Shown here: positions 42,741 to 50,360 of the stretch, piece by piece
Position numbering within the stretch: the first letter of the stretch is position 1
Layout: each line of letters starts with the position of its first letter
Assembly (NCBI RefSeq): GCF_011682045.1
Contig: NZ_VVIW01000019.1
Coordinates: 52,609-116,608 of the forward strand
Length of the DNA stretch: 64,000 nucleotides
Source: Massilia aquatica
GTDB lineage: Bacteria > Pseudomonadota > Gammaproteobacteria > Burkholderiales > Burkholderiaceae_D
Reading direction: 5' to 3'
The notes under the pieces: model-generated
Database searches by the model: none
Told to the model about the DNA's origin: nothing
Seen by the model: the letters and a program-made list of their open reading frames with translations, nothing else
Translations under genes and position numbers: made by a program

Positions 42741-42861
42741 CTCAGGGCGCAATTAAATCGAGCGACGAATTAACAATGTTTCGAGTCAGAGCTCTGACCC
42801 CGGTTGTGGGAAGTTTTAACGGGAAGGTAGGCGGGAAGGGGGCTTGATGGGGAAACAGGCG

Positions 42862-43083
42862 CTACAGTTCGTCGCGGCGCGTGCCTTTGTAGATCAGGGT
42901 GCGGATCGCGATTTCGGAGGGGACGTTCATGGCGGCCAAAAATTCCGCCGCCTGCTGCACGCCCACGCTCGGGATCGCGGCAATGGCCTGGTTCACCACG
43001 TCGCGCGTGCGGAAATCGGTGCGCGCTCTGGCCGCTTCGCTATCTTGCGGCTCGCTGCGCTGGCGCTGGAAGTCTTCACTCAT
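42862..43083 (-). CDS. small hypothetical protein, 73 aa
   Basis: MSEDFQRQRSEPQDSEAARARTDFRTRD gives a charged, probably disordered N-terminus. NQAIAAIPSVGVQQAAEFLAAMNVPSEIAIRTLIYKGTRRDEL is a compact helical C-terminal half. No named domain recognised. The codon use matches the genome. Position between the repeat element and the EAL/GGDEF gene, both on the same strand. Confidence 0.6.
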   Translation of the reverse strand: MSEDFQRQRSEPQDSEAARARTDFRTRDVVNQAIAAIPSVGVQQAAEFLAAMNVPSEIAIRTLIYKGTRRDEL

Positions 43084-43190
43084 GTCTGTCGCTTGGCTAA
43101 AAAATGGCTGTCAGTCGAAGATGATAGTCTATTTTTGAACAAAGATGTCGATTTGGCTACTAAAACAGGCGTGCCGCTGCCACTCGCCCC

Positions 43191-46061
43191 CTATGCCGCC
43201 GTCAGCGCCAGCGGCAGGCTTTTGCGCTGGCGTAGCAATTCTTCGAAGGCGGAGGCGGCCAGCGGCCGGCTGAAGTAGTAGCCCTGCATCTCGTCGCAGC
43301 CGTGGCGGCGCAGGTAGTCGAGCTGCTCGGCCGTCTCGACCCCTTCGGCAATCACCGACAATTTCAGGTTGTGCGCCAGGGCGATGATCGAGGCCACGAT
43401 CGCGGCGTCGTTGGCGTCGCGCGTGATGTCGGAGACGAAGGAACGGTCGATCTTGAGCACGTCGATCGGAAAACGCGACAGGTAGGACAGGCTCGAATAG
43501 CCCGTGCCGAAGTCGTCGATCGACAGGTTCACGCCGAGCGACTTCATGCTGTGCAGCAGTTCGACCGCCAGGGTGACGTCGCTCATGAACAGGCTTTCGG
43601 TCAGTTCAATCTCGAGCAGCGAGGGCGCCAGGCCAGTCTGGTCCAGCACGTCGCTGATGTCGGCCAGCAGGTTGGCGGCGCCGAACTGGCGCGCCGACAG
43701 GTTCACGGCAATGCGCAGCATGCCCAGTCCGGCGTCCTGCCAGGCTTTGTTCTGGGCGCAGGCGGTGCGCATGACCCAGGCGCCGATCGGGACGATCAGG
43801 CCGGTCTCTTCGGCCACCGAGATAAAGCGGTCGGGCGCGACCACGCCCAGTTCCGGATGCTGCCAGCGGATCAGCGCTTCCATGCCGACCACCTGGCCGG
43901 TCGCGAGATTGACCTGCGGCTGGTAGTGCAGTACGAATTCATCGCGTTCGAGCGCGCTGCGCAGGGCGCTTTCGATGCGCACCCGTTCCTGCGCTTCGTC
44001 GTTCATGGCCGGGGTGTAGAACTGGAAGTTGTTGCGGCCCAGTTTCTTGGCGCGGTACATGGCGATGTCGGCATGCTCGATCAGGCTGTCGGCCGGGGTG
44101 TTGTCGGTAGGGTAGACCGCCACGCCGATGCTGCAGGTGACAAAAAACTCCTTGGTCCCGAGCGGCACCGGCTGCGCCACCGCGTCCATCAGGCGCTGCA
44201 CCACGTCGGCTTGCAGCCGTTCTTCGGCGTGCTCGGTGAGGATGACGACGAATTCGTCGCCCGACAGGCGCGCCACCGTGTCGGTTTCGCGCAGGGCCGC
44301 GCGCAGGCGCGCCGCCACCGTCATCAAGACCACGTCGCCGGCCTTGTGGCCCATGCTGTCGTTGACGAACTTGAAGCGGTCAAGGTCGATCAGCAGCACC
44401 CACACCGGCCGCGCGCAGCGCTGTGAATAGGCCACGGCCTGGCCCAGGCGGTCCTGCAGCAGGCTGCGGTTGGGCAGGCCGGTGAGCACGTCGTGCTGGG
44501 CGATGTGGTGGATGCGCTGCTCGGTGTGTTTGCGGGCGCTGATGTCGGTGCCGGTGCCGCGGTAGCCGCGGAACACGCCGTCGGCGTCGAACACCGGTTC
44601 GCCGTTGATGCTGAACCAGCGCGTCTCGCCCTGTTCGTCCACGGTTTCATATTCGAGGTCGGCGAACGGTGCGCGCGCGGCCAGTTGCGCCATGTGGGCC
44701 TTGCCCCAGTCGCTCTCGCGCATGCCGGCCACGGTGTCCCAGCGCGTGCGCCCGATCAGGCGCGTGGCCGACACGCCGCCTTTTTCGCCCACGCCGCCGG
44801 TGATGTCGACAAAGCGCAGGTCGGCGTCCTGTTCCCAGTACCAGTCGGACGACATGGTTACCAGCTGGCGGAAACGCTGTTCGCTTTCCTGCAGGGCCGC
44901 TTCGGTGCGGCGCCGCGCCAGCACGTCGTCGACCAGGCGCTGGTTGCTCAGTTTCAGGTCGGCCGTGCGTTCGTCGACCAGCAATTGCACCCGGCGCGAG
45001 CGCTGCACCAGGGTTTGCACGAAGGCGGTGATCAGGAGCGTAAACAGAAAACCGCCGGCCAGGGTCGAGACCGAGCCGGGATGGTTGTGCAGGAACGGGC
45101 GCGGGGTGGCGCTGACCACCACGTGCCAGCGCTGCCCGGCCACGTCGAGCGCAGCGCTGAGGCGTTCGCGGTGGCCCGATGTGGTCCATCGGCGCAGCAC
45201 GCCGAAGGCCGCGCGCTGGCGCGCCGCCGCTTCCAGCCCGGCGCTGGCGTAGACCAGGCTCGCCGGCTCCGCGCTGGCGCTGGCGTACACCGCCAGCAGG
45301 ATGCCATGGTCGAGGTGCAGGTCGGAGCCGCGCAGGATTTTTTCGACCAGTTCGCGCGCGCGGATGATGGCGGCGGTGTCGCCGGTGAGGGCGGCGCGCC
45401 GCTGGTCGGCGCTGCCCAGCGCGGCGCCGGGTCGGTACACCGGCATGATGACTTCGAAGCCGCCTTGCGGACGCTGGTCCTGCGCCAGGGAGAGTAAGCC
45501 GGTAGCGGCGGCGCGCCCGCTCACGGTGGCCTGTTCGAGCGCGTTCATGACCTGGGTGTTGATGCCCACGCTCAGGCCGAAGGCCGCTTCGTTGCCCTTC
45601 ATCGGTTCGAGGTAGTCGACCACGCTGTACTGCGCGCGCGCCGGCGCCAGGTGGCGTCCCTGCGCGCCCATTTCGGTGATGCGGGTGCCCGGCACCACTT
45701 GCTGCAGCTCCGCTTCCAGCGCCGCGCGCTCGTCGCCGCCGACCACCCGGTGGTAGTTGAAGGCCTGGATGAAGGGGTAGCGCCGCAGCAGCGGCTGGGT
45801 GAAATCGTGGAACTGGCGGCGCGTGACCGGGTGCACGGTGGCGAACAGCTGGTTGGTGACGGTCAGTACTTCGACCGCTTCCTCAAGCCCCTGGCGGATG
45901 GCGGCCACGCGCACGGTGGCGCGCTGCTGGAAGGCGAGCGCGAGTTTGTCGTCTTCGAGCCGGGCCACGGCTACGGCGAGCAGGACGGTGGCGGCCAGGC
46001 CACCTCCGAGAGTGAGCGCCGCCGCAACGGTGAGCGACAACGGCAGGCGACGACGCAACAT
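43191..46061 (-). CDS. CHASE-PAS-GGDEF-EAL c-di-GMP signalling protein, 956 aa
   Basis: N-terminal helix (LTLGGGLAATVLLAVAVA), a CHASE-type periplasmic sensor (RQFHDFTQPLLRRYPFIQAFNYHRVV), second helix about residue 320 (AGGFLFTLLITAFVQTL), a PAS/PAC domain (WYWEQDADLRFVDITGG...GYRGTGTDISARK). The GGDEF domain has the inhibitory site RETD and active-site SGDEF (variant of GGDEF, usually active). The EAL domain has EALIRW (FHYQPQVNLATGQVVGMEALIRWQHP), DDFGTGYSSLSYL and EGVETAEQ. It could make and break c-di-GMP; which activity dominates is not visible. AAAAAATGG-poor start; ATG 46061 follows the weak site AGGAA. Confidence 0.93.
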   Translation of the reverse strand: MLRRRLPLSLTVAAALTLGGGLAATVLLAVAVARLEDDKLALAFQQRATVRVAAIRQGLEEAVEVLTVTNQLFATVHPVTRRQFHDFTQPLLRRYPFIQAFNYHRVVGGDERAALEAELQQVVPGTRITEMGAQGRHLAPARAQYSVVDYLEPMKGNEAAFGLSVGINTQVMNALEQATVSGRAAATGLLSLAQDQRPQGGFEVIMPVYRPGAALGSADQRRAALTGDTAAIIRARELVEKILRGSDLHLDHGILLAVYASASAEPASLVYASAGLEAAARQRAAFGVLRRWTTSGHRERLSAALDVAGQRWHVVVSATPRPFLHNHPGSVSTLAGGFLFTLLITAFVQTLVQRSRRVQLLVDERTADLKLSNQRLVDDVLARRRTEAALQESEQRFRQLVTMSSDWYWEQDADLRFVDITGGVGEKGGVSATRLIGRTRWDTVAGMRESDWGKAHMAQLAARAPFADLEYETVDEQGETRWFSINGEPVFDADGVFRGYRGTGTDISARKHTEQRIHHIAQHDVLTGLPNRSLLQDRLGQAVAYSQRCARPVWVLLIDLDRFKFVNDSMGHKAGDVVLMTVAARLRAALRETDTVARLSGDEFVVILTEHAEERLQADVVQRLMDAVAQPVPLGTKEFFVTCSIGVAVYPTDNTPADSLIEHADIAMYRAKKLGRNNFQFYTPAMNDEAQERVRIESALRSALERDEFVLHYQPQVNLATGQVVGMEALIRWQHPELGVVAPDRFISVAEETGLIVPIGAWVMRTACAQNKAWQDAGLGMLRIAVNLSARQFGAANLLADISDVLDQTGLAPSLLEIELTESLFMSDVTLAVELLHSMKSLGVNLSIDDFGTGYSSLSYLSRFPIDVLKIDRSFVSDITRDANDAAIVASIIALAHNLKLSVIAEGVETAEQLDYLRRHGCDEMQGYYFSRPLAASAFEELLRQRKSLPLALTAA

Positions 46062-46225
46062 TTCCTGATTCCTAGAGTAGAGCGCGAGAAATAAGAGGGC
46101 GAAAAGCGGGCGAAACAGGGTGGCGCGCCTGCGCGCAACGCCTGATGCGTCGTCAGTTTGTCACAAAATGATGAATATTGGTAAGATAATTGATGTGCAG
46201 CAACTAAAAAGCCATGCAGGCGTTG

Positions 46226-47026
46226 TCATTTGGAACGTTTGAAGCGGTGTTGCAGCCAAGCCACGACGGCGCGCGCCAGCAGCCGGTTCAGGGCGATGCT
46301 GCCCAGGCCGCGCCGCCGCGCCACCCAGCGCTGCACGCGCAGGGCGCGCGCCAGCGGCCGCGCCGGATCGAGCCGGGCCGGGGCCTTGACCGCGAACAGG
46401 ATGTGGTTGTTGCCGGCCATGCGCTCGAACCAGCACACGCGCTCGTTGAACATCAGGCGCAGGCGCGCCAGCATGCCGGCATGGCGCGGATCGTAGCTGA
46501 AGATATTCGCCACCAGCACGCCGCCGTCGCGCAGGGCGGCGCGGCAGTCGCCGTAGAAGCGCGCCGTGCCCAGCGCCGGGGGCAGGCCGGCCGTGTCGAA
46601 GCCGTCGATCACGAGCACGTCGGCGCAGGCGGCGGCGCCGGCCAGCCAGTCGACCGCGTCGGCGTGGACCACCGTGAAGCGCTCGTCGTCGGGCGGCACG
46701 CAGAACTGCTCGCGCAGGGCGATGACGTCGGCGCGCAGTTCGATCACGGTGATGCGCGCCTGCGGAAAATGGCGGTAGCAGAATTTGGCCAGCGAGCCGC
46801 CGCCCAGCCCCACCATGACGATCGCGCGCGGGCGCGGCACGAACAGGGCGAAGCACATGATGGCGCGGCAGTAGGACAGCACCAGCGCCTGCGGGCGCGA
46901 GAGGCGCATTTCGGACTGCACGTCGCCGGGCAAAAATTCGAGCGTGCGGCGGTCGCCCCGGGTCCGCACCAGCGGCGCGGCGGGGCAGGGCGTGGGCGGG
47001 CGCGAGGGCTCGGTCGGTGGCGGCAT
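46226..47026 (-). CDS. spermidine synthase-like methyltransferase-fold protein
   Basis: 266 aa from ATG 47026. The Rossmann motif IVMVGLGGGSLAKF (about residues 68-81) and the acidic loop VIELRADVIAL, then HADAVDWLAG and DVLVIDGFDTAGLPP, match the spermidine synthase/SpeE-like family. It has no N-terminal beta-hairpin or complete gatekeeper region, so polyamine synthesis is doubtful. Related proteins are annotated as fused or stand-alone spermine/spermidine synthase-like. A basic C-terminus (RWVARRRGLGSIAL...LQHRFKRSK) is unusual. Divergent from the 91 aa gene; not in a polyamine operon. Confidence 0.78.
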   Translation of the reverse strand: MPPPTEPSRPPTPCPAAPLVRTRGDRRTLEFLPGDVQSEMRLSRPQALVLSYCRAIMCFALFVPRPRAIVMVGLGGGSLAKFCYRHFPQARITVIELRADVIALREQFCVPPDDERFTVVHADAVDWLAGAAACADVLVIDGFDTAGLPPALGTARFYGDCRAALRDGGVLVANIFSYDPRHAGMLARLRLMFNERVCWFERMAGNNHILFAVKAPARLDPARPLARALRVQRWVARRRGLGSIALNRLLARAVVAWLQHRFKRSK

Positions 47027-47197
47027 GGCGGTGGTGGCGGGTGACGGGCGGTGGCGGGCTGAGTACGGCCAGTATAACGGCTGGCGCCCCACGCGCCCCT
47101 GTTGCGCCCCAGCCGTTTCTGATAAGCTGATCCTGCCCCGGCTGTGTGTGGCCGGCTTCAAGCGGTGCGCCAGCGGCGCGGCCAACCCGGAGAGATT

Positions 47198-47473
47198 ATG
47201 TTTTTAGACCACCCCACCATCACCGCCACCAACAGTTTTACCGAGCCCGACCGGATCGAGCGCCTGACCCGGGTCTACGGTTATGTGGTGGCGCTGGCCG
47301 ACCTTGCCGGCGTCGAAGGCTTCATCGAGAAGTTCACCCAGATCCACGACCACAAGGGCAGCCTGATCGTGTTCTGGAACGACGCCCCCAGCGAGCAGGA
47401 AAGGCAGTTCTTCACACAGGCCTGGTCCAGCAAGATCGGTGACGGCAGCAGCAACGTCGAACACGAAGTCTGA
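47198..47473 (+). CDS. small hypothetical protein, 91 aa
   Basis: MFLDHPTITATNSFTEPDRIERLTRVYGYVVALADLAGVEGFIEKFTQIHDHKGSLIVFWND has an alpha/beta layout with no signal or membrane helix. The rest (APSEQERQFFTQAWSSKIGD) is helical. CCGGAGAGATT before ATG 47198 is a good ribosome-binding site. The GGDEF-like gene begins 17 bp after its stop on the same strand, so the pair is likely co-transcribed and this protein may be a partner of the c-di-GMP protein. No function known. Confidence 0.65.
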   Translation: MFLDHPTITATNSFTEPDRIERLTRVYGYVVALADLAGVEGFIEKFTQIHDHKGSLIVFWNDAPSEQERQFFTQAWSSKIGDGSSNVEHEV

Positions 47474-47490
47474 GCTCGCACGGCGCGGCC

Positions 47491-48651
47491 ATGGACATCA
47501 CAACGATGTTGTTCGCGCTCGCGCTGGGCAACCTGAGCCTGGCCGCGGCGCTGTTCTTTTATGAGTATGAGCGCGGCAAGTCGCTGAGCTGGTCGACCTG
47601 GGCCATCGCCAAGCAATGCCAGGCCGTGGCCTGGCTGCTGTTGTATTTTAACGGCAGCGGCGTGGTACCCGACGCGGTCTCGATCCCGGTCGGCTACGGC
47701 GTGCTGTTCGTCGGCGTGGGCCTGGAAGCGGGCGCGCTGTGGGAGTCGGTCGGGCGCCTGGCCTGGCGCCGCATCGCCTATCCGGTGATGGGGGTGTCGG
47801 TGGCGCTGTTCCTGGCCTGCTATGCGATCGACGAAGCCGGCATGCGGGTGGTGGCCGGCGCGCTCATTCTCGGCGGCCTGTACCTGGCCGGCGCGGCGGC
47901 GCTGGCGCGCGGCTGGCGCGGCGGCAGCATGCTGCACCGCTTCCTGGTGATCTCGATCACCTTGCTGGCCATGCTGGTGGCCGCGCGCGGCATCCTGGTG
48001 CTGACCATGCCCGAAGGCTGGGGATGGCTGAGCAAGGGCTTGCTGCAGGTGCTGACGTCGGCGGCGCTGTACCTGCTGATGCTGCTCAACGGCTTCGGCT
48101 ACCTGCTGCTGGCGCGCGAACACCAGCGCGTGGAACTGGATCGCCTGGCGCTGGTCGATCCGCTCACCGACCTGCCCAACCGGCGCAGCTTTTTCGCGCA
48201 ACTGGCGCCGTGGATGGCGCTGGCGCGCCGGCCCGGCCAGCCCAGTTCACTGGTGATGCTCGACTTCGACCAGTTCAAGCGCGTCAACGACAGTTATGGC
48301 CATCCGGCCGGCGACACGGTCTTGCGCAGCGTGGCCGAGGTGTGCAAGCGCCAGTTGCGCGACAGCGACCAGCTGGGGCGCCTGGTGGGGGTGGAGTTCG
48401 CGCTGCTGCTGCCGCGCACCGGCATCGAGGAAGCCATGCTGGTGGCCGAGCGGATCCGGGCGGCGGTCGAAACCAGCCCGGTCAAGACCGAGCGCGCCAT
48501 GATTTCGATGACGGCCAGTTTCGGCGTGACCGTGATCCGTCCGGACGACAGCACCGTGAGCCTGTTCAAGCGCGCCGACGAAGCCCTGCGCGCGGCCAAG
48601 GAGGGCGGGCGCAACAAGGTGGTGGCGGCGCCGGTCGCGCCGCCGCCGTAA
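47491..48651 (+). CDS. membrane GGDEF protein with degenerate active site (likely c-di-GMP receptor)
   Basis: 386 aa. Six or seven membrane helices cover residues 1-205 (MDITTMLFALALGNLSLAAALFF; AYPVMGVSVALFLACYAI; LVISITLLAMLVAARGILV). The GGDEF domain starts near residue 218 (LALVDPLTDLPNRRSFFAQL; VMLDFDQFKRVNDSYGHPAGD). The A-site is VGVEF (299-303) instead of GG(D/E)EF: the catalytic acidic residue at position three is Val and the first Gly is Val. The inhibitory I-site RxxD is intact as RDSD (290-293), correctly spaced by five residues. By analogy with PelD-type proteins it probably binds c-di-GMP without making it. Co-transcribed with the upstream 91 aa gene. Confidence 0.9.
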   Translation: MDITTMLFALALGNLSLAAALFFYEYERGKSLSWSTWAIAKQCQAVAWLLLYFNGSGVVPDAVSIPVGYGVLFVGVGLEAGALWESVGRLAWRRIAYPVMGVSVALFLACYAIDEAGMRVVAGALILGGLYLAGAAALARGWRGGSMLHRFLVISITLLAMLVAARGILVLTMPEGWGWLSKGLLQVLTSAALYLLMLLNGFGYLLLAREHQRVELDRLALVDPLTDLPNRRSFFAQLAPWMALARRPGQPSSLVMLDFDQFKRVNDSYGHPAGDTVLRSVAEVCKRQLRDSDQLGRLVGVEFALLLPRTGIEEAMLVAERIRAAVETSPVKTERAMISMTASFGVTVIRPDDSTVSLFKRADEALRAAKEGGRNKVVAAPVAPPP

Positions 48652-48759
48652 CGTGCGGCACTGACGTGCAACACTGACCCGCAACACCGCCAGAGCGCCG
48701 GTCATGACGGCGTCATATATCTTTGCTACTGTGATTGGTTTTGCAGCAGGAGAGCCTTG

Positions 48760-50244
48760 ATGACAATAATACAGAAAGAGGCTTCGATGTACGCTGCCGT
48801 AGATTTAGGTTCCAACAGTTTTCGCCTGCATATCGGCAAGCACGACGGCGATGCGTTCCGGGTATTGAAGAGCGTGCGCGAGCCGATCCGCCTTGCCGCC
48901 GGTCTTGACGCCAGGGGCAACCTGACCGAGGCGGCCATGCAGTCGGCGCTGGCCTGCCTGCGCAATTTCCAGGCGGTGCTCTCCGGCTATCGGCTCGACG
49001 CCGTGCGCGTGGTGGCCACTTCCACCTTGCGCGTGGCGCGCAACGGCCCGGCCTTCCTGCCGGCCGCCGAAGAGGCCATCGGCTACCCGATCGAGATCAT
49101 CTCGGGCGAGGAAGAAGGGCGCCTGATCTACATGGGCGTGGCCAGCGCGCTGCTTGATCCGTCCGAGCGGCGCCTGGTGATCGACATCGGCGGCGGCTCG
49201 ACCGAAATCATTCTCGGGCGCGGCGCCGACATCGAGCGGGTCGAGTCGTTCAGCATCGGCACGGTCAAGCAAAGCCTGTCGTTTTTCGTCGGTGGCCGGG
49301 TCGACGCGGCCTCGTTCGAGGCGGCCATCCTGTCGGCGCGCAGCCATTTCGAAGACGCCGCGCCACCCTACCATCCACAGTTCTGGAAGCAGGCTTACGG
49401 TTCCTCGGGCACGATCCGGGCGATCGCCGACATCATCGCCAAGAACAACCTGGGCGATGGCAAACTGTCGCCCGCCGGCCTCGATGCGCTCAAGCTGCGC
49501 TTCATCGCCTTCGGCCAGGTGGCGCTGATCGACATGCCGGGCCTGCGCCCGGACCGCGCCGGCACCATCATCGGCGGGCTGGCGATCCTGATCGCACTGG
49601 TGCGCGAGCTCGACATCGAGGTCATGCAGCCGGTCGAAGCGGGCCTGCGCCTGGGCGTGATGTGGGACCTGTACCTGCGCTCGATGCAGCGCGACCGGCG
49701 CGAAGAATCGGTGGCCGCGCTGGCGCTCAAATTCCACGTCGACGGCGAACGCGCGGGCCGGGTGGCGCAGCTGGCCAGCGGGATGTACGTGCAGCTCAAA
49801 CCGGCCGGCGACGGCTGCGCCAAGCTGCTGCGCTGGAGCGCGCTGCTGCACGAGATGGGCATGGTGGTGTCGCAGACCGGCTACCATAAACATGCGGCCT
49901 ACATGATCGAGAACGCCGACATGCCTGGCTTTACCACGCGCGAGCAGCGCATCATGAGCAAGTTGATCCTGGCGCAGAAGGGTAACCTGCGCAAGGTGGC
50001 CGAGGCGCTGGCCGATACCGACTTCGCCAAGGCGGTGCTGGCGCTGCGCGTGGCGATCCTGCTGATGCATGCCCGCATCGACGCCGACGCCGGGGAACTC
50101 AAGCTGCGCATGAAGAACCGCATCGACCTCGAGATCCGGCGCGAGTGGGTGGGCAGCCATCCGACCGTATCGTACTGGATCGAAAAAGAGCAGGAATGGT
50201 GGGATGAAGTCGGCATCGATTTCAGCGTGCGCAGCGTGGCGTAG
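48760..50244 (+). CDS. ppx: exopolyphosphatase/GppA family protein
   Basis: 494 aa from ATG 48760, 8 nt after CAGGAGAG; a TTG at 48757 is also in frame. ASKHA-fold phosphatase: YAAVDLGSNSFRLHIG (phosphate-1 loop), ISGEEEGRLIYMGVASAL, LVIDIGGGSTEIILG (phosphate-2), and YGSSGTIRAIADI. The long C-terminal HD-like part (residues 320-494: WSALLHEMGMVVSQTGYHKHAAYMIEN) marks the Ppx/GppA type of about 500 aa rather than the short form. It would release phosphate from polyphosphate or hydrolyse pppGpp. The pseudokinase-ATPase gene follows on the same strand after a 116 bp gap. Confidence 0.9.
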   Translation: MTIIQKEASMYAAVDLGSNSFRLHIGKHDGDAFRVLKSVREPIRLAAGLDARGNLTEAAMQSALACLRNFQAVLSGYRLDAVRVVATSTLRVARNGPAFLPAAEEAIGYPIEIISGEEEGRLIYMGVASALLDPSERRLVIDIGGGSTEIILGRGADIERVESFSIGTVKQSLSFFVGGRVDAASFEAAILSARSHFEDAAPPYHPQFWKQAYGSSGTIRAIADIIAKNNLGDGKLSPAGLDALKLRFIAFGQVALIDMPGLRPDRAGTIIGGLAILIALVRELDIEVMQPVEAGLRLGVMWDLYLRSMQRDRREESVAALALKFHVDGERAGRVAQLASGMYVQLKPAGDGCAKLLRWSALLHEMGMVVSQTGYHKHAAYMIENADMPGFTTREQRIMSKLILAQKGNLRKVAEALADTDFAKAVLALRVAILLMHARIDADAGELKLRMKNRIDLEIRREWVGSHPTVSYWIEKEQEWWDEVGIDFSVRSVA

Positions 50245-50360
50245 GTCCCACGCAGCTACTAGCTATCCGGGATTTTTGTATGAAACGCCCATCGGTGGTG
50301 GCATAATTGCCAACGCCTGATCGGAGAACGGCGTTTGCAATACAAAAACAAGAGGTGACC

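Larger units (their letters stand above)
42531..42806. repeat. 276 bp nested inverted-repeat element (MITE/REP-like)
   Basis: Outer arms CAACCGGGGTCAGAGCT (42531-42547) and AGCTCTGACCCCGGTTG (42790-42806) are perfect 17-bp inverse copies. With mismatches the symmetry extends about 35 bp inward on each side. Two perfect hairpins lie inside (see the separate entries); their loops, ACAGA and TCTGT, are reverse complements. The centre (42604-42695) has no ORF. It fills most of the 355 bp gap between the 121 aa and 73 aa genes. No flanking target duplication was recognised. Confidence 0.8.
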
